A stretch of 64,000 nucleotides of DNA, from NCBI RefSeq assembly GCF_037975245.1, contig NC_092577.1:29982398-30046397 (forward strand), read 5' to 3'. The translations under genes were made by a program, and so were the position numbers. Positions 42,100 through 55,097 of the stretch are shown piece after piece. Within the stretch, counting starts at the first letter, position 1. The number at the start of each line of letters is the position of its first letter. The DNA comes from Apostichopus japonicus (Eukaryota > Echinodermata > Holothuroidea > Aspidochirotida > Stichopodidae). The notes below the pieces were generated by a model that ran no database searches, was not told where the DNA came from, and saw only the letters and a list, made by a program, of their open reading frames with translations.

Positions 42100-45000
42100 C
42101 ATGTATATAGTGTAGCATTAGGCTATGGTGCGCTTGTAAGCGACGCATCGCTGTATAATTACGTACAGAGGTTACAAACGTATCAGGCGCGGCGCGCTGC
42201 TTGTGGTGCGTGCGTGCATCTGGTGTGAGTGTGTGCGTGTGGTGTGATAGAACTTTCTTGTGTATGAAAAGATTTGGCAGAGCTTATGAATGAGGCGGTG
42301 AGTACGGATGGTTGACCGGCCAAGACTTGTGAGCGAGTGAGTACGTTTGATTCATATGTAGTGAGCTTGTGACTTGTAAGTAAATTATGCTTTATATTTA
42401 GTTTGCTCCAGTTGAGTTGTTAATTTATTCAAATAAACCGTTGCTCCAGTTGAGTTATTAAATTATCCAAGTAAACCGTTAATCTTTTGTTTCTGCATTA
42501 TCTTTGCAACTTCTCTCCCCTGAGTCATCATACTTTTGGAAGGGCACGCCAGTATGGAAAACCACTAAATTTACATATGGATCCGCACATCTGAGATAGC
42601 TGTTTGTTTTGGCTTGTCTGAGCACTTGCGAAGAAAAAAACAATCTCGGTTGTCTTCACTTTGCCATGCCTTCACTTTTTCTTCTAGATTGAGTTGATCA
42701 AATTGTGAAAACCTGCCTTTACATAGTGCTAGCTGTATGTAGTTTCTTATTGTTCTGTTTGTGGGAAAATATCACCTGTCATGTTTCAGAGGATTGGAGT
42801 TAGGACAAAGCTCATTATAGACAAAATGCTCAAGTGTCTTTCCATAATTCCTTATATAATCTTGTTCCTAACTTCACGATGAATATAGCAAAAACTGCAA
42901 TTTTTTTACAAATGTCACAATGTGATTTGATCCTATACAACACTTCTACCAGCCTAGATCAGTTTCTTGAATATGTGGCCTGATGCTTGTTCATCTGGGC
43001 TATACAGGGCCTCTTCTTCCTTCACAATTAGATATTATGCAGCTCTACAAGTGAAAGCATGATGTTGGGTCTGAAGTGGGTACCAGGGAGAATAAAATTA
43101 GGAAGGTGCTTCTGTCCATTAGAGTTGTGGTTTTATTAAGCCCCTATACGTAATATGGTGAAGGTTTAGTAAGCCTATTTCCAAGTAATGGTTTTTGAGG
43201 AAAACCTGGGAGAGGGAACAAGGGCTTCCCCCCCCCCCACCCATCCCCTTTGGGAAATTTGTATTTCTAGTTGTGTATTTGAAAATTTGCTCAAGGTCTG
43301 GGAAACTGTGGGACAAGACCTTATAGAGTGCACCTGCCCCCACCCCCAGATTCCTGTCAGTGGGTTTGTTTGTACCTCTTGTGTACCAGATAAAAACTTC
43401 ACATTGTTAAGTATGTTATGATTCTTGCATTGTATGTGTAACAAAGAAATATAAAATAAATAAGTTTTATCTGCTTGTTAGAAGTTCCTACACTCTTTGT
43501 CCTTCCTGAAGCAGGCAATGTTTTTGATCCTTCCAAGTTTGCTGGACTGAGCTGCTGCAATTTTCTTTAGACATTAACGTACACACTCCGCCAAGGTTTT
43601 GTTGCCAATCAAAAGCAGCTGGTAGTGAGCTTTAACAACATCAGCTCCCAGTTTTCTTGTTTAAAAAGGCGGGCACTGTCTTATGTGTTGTTGAAGAATT
43701 TTACACAATTTTTTTTGCATTGTTGTATCAAGTTAACTGTAAATTAAGAGACCTTTTTGTACTGGAATTGCATTTCCAAGTGTATGGTGACCCAAGATGA
43801 ACAAAAAAAAATTATATCACACATTCACAGACAAAACTCCTCTGTAAGAAATGTCAGAATATTCATTGATTGATTTGCCAAATTGCCAAACAAAATTTCT
43901 ATCATGGGATTAGCCTTTTTTTTCTATAGCAATTAAGTCACATGCACAAATGATCAAATTCTTCTTGGAAACTGAGTGGCTTAATCTTATCTGTTGGTGG
44001 ACTTGAACCACCTGCTGAATAAATTCTGCATCACCTGAACAGACTTTTATTATGGCCAAACAAATTACCAAGAAGAAATAAGTTACTTAGATTGACAGTT
44101 CACTGGCACCTTGAATACTGAAATTAGCTTCTACCAGACTTCTGTAGACCTAACGTAGTGCCTATCTGAACGTATTTATTGTTATTATTAGTTTAGTTTG
44201 GTAGAAAAATAAGTATCAGGAGGGGCACTCAATTCCCAAGGACCCTATAGGAGAGAAAAATCTGAAGACATAAACACTCAGACCCGGTTACAATGCTTAA
44301 AGTGCTTGTCCAAAGCATTCTTAACCCATTCACACTTCTTGCAAGTACAACTTTCTCAGGCAAACCGCTGTAAGTTTTCACAAAATCGTGCAAGCTTACC
44401 CACCAATTCCATTACGACATATCCCTCCTGTCCTGACAATACACAACATACCCCGTCCAGGGGAATTCCACAAGACCGAAGGTCTGCGAGACCGAATTTC
44501 CGAGAACCAATGGTCCGTGAGACCGATAGTCTATGGAGCATGCCCCCTAAATTCTTCACTGGTGGACGTCCCTGCCCCCCCCCCCCCTTAAAATCTGAAG
44601 AGGTAAGAGAAAACGGGCGATTTAATCCAGTTTAAAACACATTTTTACATTGTCAAATTACAAAAATATTATTTGAAATTCGAGTAGTCTAAAGAATTTT
44701 GACTCCTTACAGAAGTAGAACCGAAAACCGCAACATGTTCCCTTGTTATAGCGGATACTGTCATTATTATCCCACTTTACTGTGAAATCAGGATTAATTA
44801 GGGGTCAACTTTTAACCTCTAACCCGTAACAGTTGACACAATTTCCTCATAATAAACCAAACGTCTAATTTACTTCCTAAAATTTGTACATTTTGTAGCA
44901 CAAACACACAGCAGGGGGGTTAGACATTTGAGAGCGGGAGCTTTTGCCCCCTGCAACCCCCTCTGGTTACGCCACTGGTGGAGGCCTAGTATCAATGCAA

Positions 45001-45836
45001 GCTGCCCCAGCCCCCTTGCGCAACTCACTGGTATCCATTATGAAAAGAAATGGCTGTAAATTCTTTTAAATAACGCTCTTTATCAAGGTAATATTACCGG
45101 TAGTAAGATTTGTCTTACCAAGTGCTATTAGGCCTAGTAGTTTAGGTCTCGCGGGGCCTAGTATTTAGTAATAGCCTAGTTTCGGTCTCGCGGACCTCGG
45201 TCTCGAAGATCTTCGGTGTGGCGGACCTTTTTACTTTCGGTCTGGCGGACCTCGCAGATCCTCAAGAAGAACAGTAAATTCAGCAAAAATTTTACAAATA
45301 CTTCTAGCATTGGTAAAGACAATCTTCAGCTTATCCCTGTAGTGTAACTAGGCCTAGGCCTAGGTGTACCTTAGCATGCCTCCTGATATTATTAGAAATG
45401 ACTTTCCTTCCTTTCAAAACACCTATAAGCACCTCCACTAGAAATATAATCCTTATCAAAATTTATGCCTGCCCCCATCGACCCCCAATTTCGTTTAAAC
45501 ATAGCTGTTCAACAGAGTAATTCACCAACCATTAGGCTAACGGTTATGCCGTTAGGCCTACAGTACCTTAGGCTACCTCTTGGGGCCTAAGCTGTGGCAG
45601 CTAGTACAACCTGCAACAAAGCCTGGCTCATATAATTTTCTCAAACGTTAAAAGTTCAAGTCAAGAGAATACATTTAGGTCTAATCTTTACGTCCAGGCT
45701 TCAAACCCATGCTGCCCAGTTGCCGTCATCTTCAGGTTAATCTTCAGCCTGAGTAGCCGTCATCAACAACTTGTACAAGTAATTTACACTTTCCATTTCG
45801 CGCCATTGCAATAGGAATACTAGAGAGGGCTCTTGA
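42100..45836. other. MULE interior without a readable gene
   Basis: It contains a 36-bp tandem duplication (GCTCCAGTTGAGTT.., 42405-42482), C/G homopolymers at 43230, 43340 and 44570, palindromic GGTCTCGCGGACC words at 45140-45250, and a CTGGTTACGCCACTG hAT-type end at 44965-44980. Minus-strand frames near 43119-43444 have no recognisable domain. Confidence 0.5.
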
Positions 45837-45899
45837 AAACGGAAGTACGTCACAGGTCAACTTCTCTGTTGTCGAAACACCTTGGAACTAACCTCAGCC
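45837..45899 (-). repeat. MULE right terminal inverted repeat
   Basis: Inverted counterpart of 38978-39042. It is followed by the second ACTCACGATC at 45900-45909. Confidence 0.9.
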
Positions 45900-46104
45900 A
45901 CTCACGATCTCGACACCTCGCTTGGCTGTCCAATCCGGATCCACTGTTCGGAGCATGCAAGGTGTACAGGTAAAGATGAAGGGCGCCATCAGATTTAAGA
46001 GGACGGAGTCGGCCTTGCTTGAGAATAATAAATTAGTCTACGTCTATACAGTCTACGTCAGTCTACATCAGTCTTCGTCTAGACTATATCCAGACTAGAT
46101 CTAG

Positions 46105-46739
46105 GGTGTTACTAAAACGAATGACAATTGCGTTACACATAACGAATGACAATATGTTGTACACACTAAAAAATTGCGTTGACTAAAACGAATGACAGTA
46201 ACGACAGCACAGACATTTGCTTCAACCGGATATCACAGTTCAGATTTCGTGGGTATCTAGATCTAGTAAAGTACGGACAAGATAATAAACGCACCTTATA
46301 GTAAGCGAAATTGTAAGTCTGATTTTAAAAAAAAAATTAAACGTCATTTTTCCGATATTAATTGTTAGAAACTAACAATACTATAATCTTGAAACGGCTT
46401 CAGATATATTTCTATATAAATCTACAGAGGTAAAAAGCACAGCACTCAAGCGCATTTTCACACACAAACTTCCCCTGTGGTTTCTATCCGTAAATTACAC
46501 CAAAACCCTGCAACCACGTAACATGCGATTTTCCTCAAATCATTTTTGCGCAGAAAACCAATAACCGCATTTACTCCACTCCGTTAATCATTCTATCTCC
46601 ACGCAACACTGTCCTTCGTTGTCCTTCGTTGTCATTCGCTGTCATTCGCTGTCATTCGCTGTCATTCGCAAATGATAATTAACCCTGTACAAAGTCAATT
46701 GTCATTCGGTCATTCGCTGTCATTCGTTTTAGTTTGTCC
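46105..46739. mobile_element. MITE with 10-bp target duplication, copy 2 (ACGAATGACA family)
   Basis: A 635-bp element flanked by a perfect duplication CTAGATCTAG at 46095-46104 and 46740-46749. The ends share ACTAAAACGAATGACA inverted. The right end has five GTCATTCGCT-type units, more than copy 1 at 12831-13428, which explains most of the length difference. It lies 195 bp from the MULE terminus. Confidence 0.9.
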
Positions 46740-46889
46740 CTAGATCTAGGCAGGCAATACTGTGGGCCTTCTCGTGCTCATGATCAAGTTCTCTCGTCCA
46801 TCGGCATAAACTTAACTCTGGACCGACTATGTCAATGAGGAGATGAGCAAAAAGGTACGAACCATGGAGCGTCATGTGACGTGCTCCAA

Positions 46890-47010
46890 TTTGTTGTATG
46901 TATGGGTGTATATATGTATGTATGTATTTACTCCTGCAAGTAGAAACTCGCGAAGAAGCCTCATTGGCTTATCAAAGCCGCAAGCTGTTGCACTCTTGTA
47001 GTTCTCCTTG
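46890..47010 (-). mobile_element. Truncated SINE related to the 27.8-kb copy
   Basis: TATG repeats followed by CTCGCGAAGAAGCCTC.TTGGC and GCCGCAAGCTG match the 27824-27890 body and its tail junction. Confidence 0.6.
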
Positions 47011-47239
47011 GATGTATATTCTACAAAAAACTAATATCCTGTTCTCAACTTGTCATAGCTACCACATTCCTTGTTCAGCTACGCGAACGTTGGAATCTGG
47101 CTAGGAGGTACATTTTTCAATGTTTACCGCAATTATTATGTCCAGGAACGTCATTTTGAGTATTTCTTTCAAACAATCGAGCTGCAGCTGGAACGCAAGC
47201 AGCTTATCAGAACTGTGCACAAGTTTGCATAGACATGGC

Positions 47240-48081
47240 AAGTATACGACAGGATTTGTTGTTCCTTAGCAACACAAGTCTCCTTGCCGTTTTTGCACGT
47301 AACAAGCGCATTTCATATGAAAGGAATGACCGCCGTACTCTGACAGTAGATGTTCGAATCGTATAGCCAGGGTCCATACAGATCAACATTTTTTAAATTA
47401 GAAGGAAAATAAATTTCAACAACGTTATCATCTAAACCTCAGTAAGGAATTATTCTCAAATTTACGGTAAATGCCTGTTATAGTGGCGTTCTGTTGTCTA
47501 CGGAAGGCTTGTCGCTTCGAACTGACAAATTTTATTATTCCGGGCGAACAGACCGAAGGGTTGGGCTTCAGTATGCTAAACTTGTACCTCTTCTAGCACC
47601 AAATCTAAACGGTCATGATAAAGAAATCTGCAGGTGCCATGACATGACAAGCCCTCAGCTATCATGTTGTGGGTAGGATGGGTCAGTTGAAAACTTCTAT
47701 CTATGCTTTAGCGGGCCTTGTAAGTGACGAACTTAGTGTGTAAATCAATGAAACGATACTTTACACAGTAGGAAAACGTACGGCCACCATGCCAAGGGCC
47801 ATGTGACATGTTCGCAGGTGCTAGTAACATATTATTTAACCCTTTGTCAGTTCGAAGTGATCAGCGTTTCGTAGACAACAAACGTCACCATAACAGGACA
47901 TTTACGGTAAATTTGAGAATAATTGTTTAGGTTTGGATAATTATGGTGATGATCACATTAACTTTCTGTCTCATAATAGGACTTTCTTATTCGGGCACTC
48001 CTATCCTATTACCCGCTTGCTTACGTGCAAAAACGACATGGAGACCAGTGTTTCTAAGGAACAACAAATCCCTGTCGTCTG
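47240..48081. mobile_element. Foldback structure with arms of about 240-285 bp
   Basis: The left arm 47240-47525 and right arm 47846-48081 are inverted copies with mismatches and indels. Paired landmarks are GACAGGATTTGTTGTTCC, TTTTTGCACGTAA, CTCAAATTTACGGTAAATG and TTCGAACTGAC. About 320 bp lie between them. No coding frame survives and target duplications were not identified. Confidence 0.75.
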
Positions 48082-48249
48082 CTTCTCGCCGTGTTCATGT
48101 ACATTGTGTACAATCACTGATCTGTACACTAACTTTGTGTACAGATCAGTGTGTACAATCCCGAAAGAAAATTCTCGGTAGACATTGACAAAATGTATAC
48201 CAGATTCCTTCTGTACGCCCAGCTTCACGTTAGTTGTTTATAGGATGCA

Positions 48250-49670
48250 CATTCAAGGAATACTGTAAAAGTTGAGTGCTACGTCACATGACCCTCCGTG
48301 GTTGGTAGATTCACATTGCGTAAAATATCGCTTTGATTTAGGCAGTGTAATGGAGTAAGAGCGATATTTTTCGCACACCAATCTGCAGCTAAAAGACAAG
48401 ATAAATAATTGCGAAAATGTACGAATCGCGCCAATTGAGTAGCGGTTCAAAGTAGCAGCGAGGTACTGTATAGGCTTAGGACTAGCGCACATCTAGAGAC
48501 TATGGTATATGCCTAGTACTATTGAGGAGCCCTAATGTAACAGAAGCCAAGCTATCTTCGTAGGTATTTTTGCAGATGTTTAATTTTTATTTGTTTGAGA
48601 CACTACAGTAGGCACAGCTGCTTATTTACGATTCTACGACATGTTTTACTTTGTGCATCACTTACTTTTGGTGGGAAAAAAGTTAAAATTCACACTGCAC
48701 ACAGAAACATAATTTTCCATATACTTTTGGATACTTTTCATACATGGTATATGGATTTGCCGCCATATTGAGTACAAAAATCCTGTTGCTTGTTGAAGTC
48801 AGATCTCATTTGAGGTCACGAGAGGTCAAACTCTGAAAACCCTTTACATGATATCTAACGATGGGTTACTTCTCATACTTGGTGTGTGGATGCATCACAT
48901 TAAGTAAAAGACCATATTGTTTTAGTCGGAGGTGTGTATTGCCACGTACAGTAGACTCACCTGTGTTTACCATGCCATAGTGTAATTGTACATCAAAATG
49001 GTGGTTCGGGCCATTTATATTGTGACAGCTATTTCTGGTTTACAAGTAGGAGTCTAGTGCAATGAAGTCATCGAAACCTCAATGCATTTTGCATTCTGCT
49101 GTTGTTTATTGTCATATTGGGTTGAAATGACGAACGGGTAGAACGCTTACTAAAATATGACGAGAGGTTTGCAAGTAATTAAGATATATCTCAATTCATC
49201 AGTTTACACATAACAGCGGTGTTTATATATACTTAACGTGACATAATTAGAAATATTTTTGACTGGCTAAACAATTTTTTCGCATGCATAGCTTCAAATA
49301 CAAATAATATGCATGGTACCGCCATATAGGATATGTGTACCGTTTTGAAGTCTGAACAAGGTCAAATATTACAACCTGCATATATGCGCAATCAAGCTTC
49401 TTCTGTAATTGAAACAGAAAACAACACGCATTTTGATGTATCGAGGTACGTTGCTACGGCGACTCATAATATTTCAGTGTTGCACGGATGACTACATAGC
49501 CTTGTAATATTTGCCTATATAGTGTTTTATTATTGAATTTCACGATTTATGATTTACTCGGTGATAAACAGTGCATGTATACCTGGAGAAGCATACCAGT
49601 ATTTAAATGAACTTGAAATTCCTTTTTAGTACAAGTACCGTATATGGTTGATTAATTTGCTTAAACAGTC
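48250..49670. other. Intergenic, no gene supported
   Basis: A/T-rich single-copy-looking sequence. No domain, splice pattern or transposon end was recognised. Confidence 0.5.
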
Positions 49671-49679
49671 ATTAGTATT

Positions 49680-50130
49680 ATAGTGGAACTAGTACATATG
49701 ATATGTGATAGCAGTACTCTTGTGATAATTTGTTTTAAATATTTACATGAAAGCCTCACTGATGGCGTAATGCGTTAGGCTAACTTATTCCATTATTCCC
49801 CAAAACAAGGCATTAAAATAATAGTGGAACTAGTACCAATGATATGTGATAGTAATAGGCCTATAATTTTTGTCTAATGATGGCGTAATGCGTTAATTTA
49901 TTCCATTATTCCAAAACAAGGTGTAACGGTGGAACTAGTACAAAAAGGGATACGTGAAAGCAGTACTCTTTTGATAATTTTTTTAAAATTTTATATAAAT
50001 TACAATCTTATGTCGTAATACTTTACCTTATTTCATTATTTCAAAACAAGGCATTAAATTATAGTGGAACTGATACCAATGATATCTAATGGTAGTATAA
50101 ACTCTTGTGATCATTTTTATATTTAAATGA
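49680..50130. repeat. Degenerate tandem repeat, unit 106-141 bp
   Basis: ATAGTGGAACTAGTAC recurs at about 49680, 49821, 49927 and 50061, followed each time by ATGATAT.TGATAG-type words and TTATTCCATTATTCC..AAAACAAGG. Confidence 0.8.
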
Positions 50131-50249
50131 AGTATAGTAGGCCTTATAGTGGGACCGCTTTTGTTATAGGACCATTCGAGTTTCTTTTGGCAAAGCTTGT
50201 TATGAAAGTGTAGATGCGTGGAATAATAATTGGTAAGCTTCAAATAAAG

Positions 50250-51234
50250 TTACATAATAACAAATAATAGAAATACAAAATTCTAAATATAAAAGGAACT
50301 ATTAGATATCAGAATTACATTTTTGGTTTGGTGCTTATTGAGTTACCTTAGCAGCTGAAGGCAGAAATTATCTGTAATATTCTCCTTGAATCCTCTTAGG
50401 TTTAAAGTAAGTTCTTGATAATGTTATCTCCGGAATGCTAAATACGTATAACATATTCATTAGCTGAGTGAGAATCACCTTTCCAAAAAAAAAAAACATT
50501 AAATATTTTTCATCTCTGCTCCTAATAAAGGAAGTGGCTGGTCAAGGGCAAATCTTTAGCCAATAATGCTCTATGCTTCTAATAATAGCTTCATCTATAC
50601 TAAGAACCGTTTTACTCTTGTAATCAAACCAGGCAATAACATTCGTAGAGAAACAAGAAATCCTTTAATAATAGCCTGATAAAAATTGACTGTAGAATAT
50701 GTATACGAATATCGCATAATCTGAGTTCGCGCTAGAAGTAAAGTCTTTGATGAGCATTCTCTAGTGCAGTTTATCCTCAGTATTCAAAGATCTTTATTCG
50801 AGATATAGATTGTATCTCTGAAATATTACAGCAGTTGTTTATTCTGCAGGTGGGGAAAAATCATATTTTCTAACTGCGATATAAGGAAATAGCAAACAAA
50901 TATTTTCTACACATGGTTTTATTTTGAGAGACTTATTGTGCGTCAAGCTGCAAATTTAAAAAAGGGTTCAGTCCGGGTTGTAGTCTCTGCAAAGTATTTT
51001 ATATGGATACAAAGAATTTAAATCTCCATATTGTAATTTTTTTTTTTGAAATGAAGAACAACAATTTTGTACAGTGTAGTGTCCTGACTTTTAACAAACA
51101 TTGCAGCTATACCGGTATAGCTAATAAATACAACGGAAGTTGTTCAATATTTTGTTATTGGTATAATATCAAACTTCAGTTTGTATACATTTCAAGTGAA
51201 TACTGTACATTTATCAAGACGTTAAAGTATACTA

Positions 51235-51235
<1 letters not shown>
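50250..51235. other. Intergenic, no gene supported
   Basis: A/T-rich, with only short frames and no recognisable element ends. Confidence 0.5.
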
Positions 51236-51293
<58 letters not shown>

Positions 51294-53130
51294 TAATAAT
51301 AATATTAGTGATTTATAATGCTCGCATATCCACCCGGTATTGCTTGCACAAGGCACGGGAGCGGAAAAGAGAAAACAAAGCAAAAATTAAATGAACAAAG
51401 AATGATTGGTTATTGATGAATGAGTGACATATTATATGAGTTTTCAGAAGTTATTTAAAGGAATAGCTCAAATGTCAAAAATGAGGACCATAAAAGAAAC
51501 CCAAAAGTGAAGAAATTATTCAAATATCTTTTTCCGTTTAGGAGATATTCAAGTTTAAAGTTCTATCTGATTGTGTAGAAACTGCTGAAATCAGACTAGC
51601 TGTGACGTCATATCCTCACATTTATGAAAAGTCTTTGTTATTTTATTAAAATATTTTGTAAGATTTTATGACCTACAACCAAAAGATACGTCAGGAGATC
51701 TCATGTGTGTCAAGGGAAGTCTTTGAGATTTAACAGAGCTGAAGAATGTTTGATGATATTTTTTTTTTAGATTTGTGAGAAAAAAAATGTCATTATTTTT
51801 TAATGAAATATATTGACATATGTTAAGGAAGTGAGGATGTGACATCACACCCTCACAGTTCGTCTTTCTACACCAGTCATTTGCAAAGAAATTGTGAAAT
51901 CTTCGAAGTGTGATATCTCCTTAACAGAGAATGCTATCATGGTAGTTTCTTCACTATTCTGTTTGTCTTTTTAAGCTCTTTCATACAAAATAGACATGTC
52001 AAACACCTGAACCAATCCTTTAATGAAGTGAGGGAATCACAACATATGAATGGTAATCCATTAAAGAGGCGAGGAGCAGCTACTTCGATGATCTGTCGCA
52101 TCATGAATGTTTAGGCCGATGTTCTTGGAGTAAATGCATGTTATGGAGAGCGAAGACGTCGTGTCGGAGTGTGTATGTCTGATGCATGAGATGTAACTGG
52201 GAGAAAAGCCATTCAGCGATTTGTAGGTAAATTAACAGGAGTTTATAACTAATCCAGGGTATGACATAACCATCACACAAGACATAACCATACATAACCA
52301 TCACACAAGACAAGCCGACAACGCTCATTGCAATTTTTACCATAGTAACATAGGGAAATTCGGTCTTCGTAATAGAGCAATATGAATGATCTATCCAAAA
52401 ATTTGAAGTCTATAACTTCAAAACCCACATTCACCTGACATTTGAAAAAAGGAATATATTAACTCGTACTAGTATTATATAATCTATTCACGTATCCATC
52501 TCAGCATCATTATGATATTATTACTGTATATTTTCAATCCTTACGAATATACTGTGTTATATATATTTAAAACATATATTTAAACGATAAAACAAATAAA
52601 TATGAGACCGGAAACCAATGTAGTTCTTCAAGAATAGCTTTGTTGTGACAAGACCTTTTTTTTTTGTTGGTAGAAATTGTAACAATCAGCATTATTTTTT
52701 GAAGACGTTTAAGTCGAACAATTTGATTCTGTGGTAGAGTCACAGAGAAGCGCGTTCCCACTATCGATGAGTGAAGTAAAGTAAGGCGCGTGGATAATTT
52801 GCTCAGTGCATGGGCTTCACGCCGAATCAGATATTTGAGAATATTACCGACATTACGAATGTGCAAGATTGATGAGCGAATGGCATTTTAAATATGTTTG
52901 GATTCATTGTCGTGGAAAGAATAAAAAATAACGCCCAAGTTTTCTAACCTGTTGGGGCGGAAGAAATCTTAATAAAGCGAACACTGATCTTCGAGAGTTT
53001 CTAGCCAGATCCAAAGAGTATTCAGTATTTTCTTCGTCATTCAACTTCAAGTAGTTTCTCGAGGCATCCACATACGAATTTCCTCGATGCATAATTCGAG
53101 GGTATCATGGTTAGATGAATCGCAATAGAC
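51236..53130 (-). pseudogene. LINE (CR1/L2/Jockey-type) 3' half, decayed, with (TTA)n tail
   Basis: On the minus strand, broken frames read the end of a non-LTR reverse transcriptase ORF: MPRNYLKLNDEENTEY (about 53040), FLPPQQVRKLG, HIRNVGNILKYLIR, LPQNQIVRLKRLQ (about 52720), AILEELHWFPVSY (about 52600) and VAAPRLFNGLP (about 52060). A 3' region with a CGGGTGGATATGCGAGCATTATAAATCAC-type end (51300-51345) follows, then a TTA tail at 51236-51305. A TTAA-flanked MITE interrupts it. Many stops and indels are present, so it is inactive. Confidence 0.8.
51455..52023. mobile_element. TTAA-flanked palindromic MITE, copy A, inserted in the LINE
   Basis: A 569-bp element bounded by TTAA. The right terminus CTGAACCAATCCTTTAA is intact, while the left is degraded (TTAAAGGAATAGCTCAA). 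It shares inverted internal blocks around GTGACGTCA.ATCCTCAC and GTATGAAAGAGC. It is about 80 percent like copy B at 61431-62012. TTAA targets suggest a piggyBac-type origin. Confidence 0.82.
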
Positions 53131-53764
53131 TTGAACTAAAGCGATATACATTCTCGTCAACTTAGCGTAATAAACCAGTTTCGGTTTTGCTCGGTTTTCA
53201 CTGAACTTAAATGGGACGAATGTGGGCTACCGCACCTCTCAACTGCGTATATATAACCAAATGTAAAACTCATATGAAACCCACCTTTACAATCATCTGT
53301 TTTGCTTTCTTATTCTGATAGCATACGCCTCACTTGTATATATCCTTTATATGAGAGATAAACAATGCATATCATGCAACTATATAATAATAAATGCGAC
53401 CATCTTTACACGCTCGCCTGCAATTAGGAGCCGTATATTAAACAAAGTTAAATTAAACAGTGCACTTTATAGAACGTCATTCCTCTGGATAAATCACTCT
53501 AATTTATTAAGGATATAATGTACTATCTTTGCGCAGAAATCTAATTGTCTTTGAAATAATTTATCAGTGTTATAGTATACAATATCATCAGCGACTTATC
53601 TTTTGAACTTGTTAACTTGATTACTTTTACTTGACATTTTACCACATTATTGGTCAACTCGCGATCACGGTCGCTTTGGAAAAAAAAAATTAACTCCGAA
53701 AAAAAAAGGAACTTTTGACCGATTCCTGTCCTGTACGAATTATTATATTTTATTTCCGACCGCG

Positions 53765-54054
<290 letters not shown>

Positions 54055-54194
54055 TTGCAGCTTGCAGCTTGATTATATGGTCAATTGAATTGAATGAATA
54101 CATGCAGTGAGTATTGCTTAAATTTTACATATCACCTTTGAATTAAATCGGCACCACACGTGATTAAAAGAGACGGCAGTTTACATAATAGGCC

Positions 54195-54547
54195 CTACTT
54201 AGTGACAATAAAGGCATCCCAATCATTAACTAGTAAATAACTCTGTTGCTCCCTCTCTGAACATTGAGGAGACTTCAAATAAGAGATGAACTCATTGACC
54301 ATTCTTGGTGAAGCAGTCTTTAAAAAGTTGACCCTTTTCGAGAGATGATCGACTAATTGTGAGCCTTCTTTTCGCCCCTTCTGGAAAACGGTCGTAATGT
54401 CGACTCGAGAAGGCTGGCTTAATATTTGATGAGGGATGCCGTGAGTTTTTAAAATCTTCCTAACTTCTGCAGACGACACATGTGATAGGCCATCTTCGAT
54501 GTACAATTGCGGGAACTTTGTTCGTAATTTGTAGCTGCCACTTTCCT
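54195..54547 (-). CDS. HNMT-like exon 3 (stop codon)
   Basis: The exon has 353 nt and 116 codons plus TAG at 54195-54197. The acceptor is inferred at 54548-54549 (GAAAAG), giving [16 protein letters not shown]. The pyrimidine tract is weak, so the exact border is uncertain by a few bases. Confidence 0.78.
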
Positions 54548-55057
54548 CTTTTCGTTGGTAAGGTCAAAGGTTAGTCAATCCAACGAGGGCATAAAAGGAA
54601 GAATAGGAAACAGTCAATTATAATAATAGCGCATAACACTCCTTTAATTTGGTACAAAGCATATTCAATGTAAACTAATGAAGTTTCAATCGAATTATAT
54701 GGAATGAATGAATGACTAGATTGATTGACTAAATGATAGATGAATCTTAACTAGATTGCAAGCCTAGATTCAAACTAATTGAGAAGAGGGAAGCTCATAA
54801 CATACACTACACAAGATTGATTCAAGAGAAAAAAAAATAAACTATGCGTCTTTAACTTTCATGATAGGTATCTCTGTGCGAGAAATACCAGCCCCCCCCC
54901 CCCCACCCACCCACCCGAATCTATGTGAATAAAATCTACTTCGATTACGAAATATCGTGGTTCAATGGTCGCGATGTGTGGAGGCTGCGATTTTTTCAAG
55001 CTGTGATGTCATAATGCCACGTGGAGGTAGGACTCATTTTTCTTTCCCCTGTTATTT

Positions 55058-55097
<40 letters not shown>

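Larger units (their letters stand above)
38978..45899 (-). mobile_element. Mutator-like DNA transposon (MULE), 6.9 kb, transposase decayed
   Basis: Terminal inverted repeats of 65 bp (38978-39042) and 63 bp (45837-45899) share their first 33 bases exactly (GGCTGAGGTTAGTTCC...) and most of the rest. A perfect 10-bp direct repeat, ACTCACGATC, flanks both ends, within the 8-11 bp range typical of Mutator. Inside are a large array built from terminal-repeat sequence (39190-40910), a nested SINE (about 41335-41560) and a MULE transposase pseudogene on the minus strand (41590-42050). From 42.1 to 45.8 kb there is no intact frame; it probably holds decayed 5' transposase sequence and later insertions. 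The element sits in the EXOSC6 promoter region. It cannot move on its own. Confidence 0.88.
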
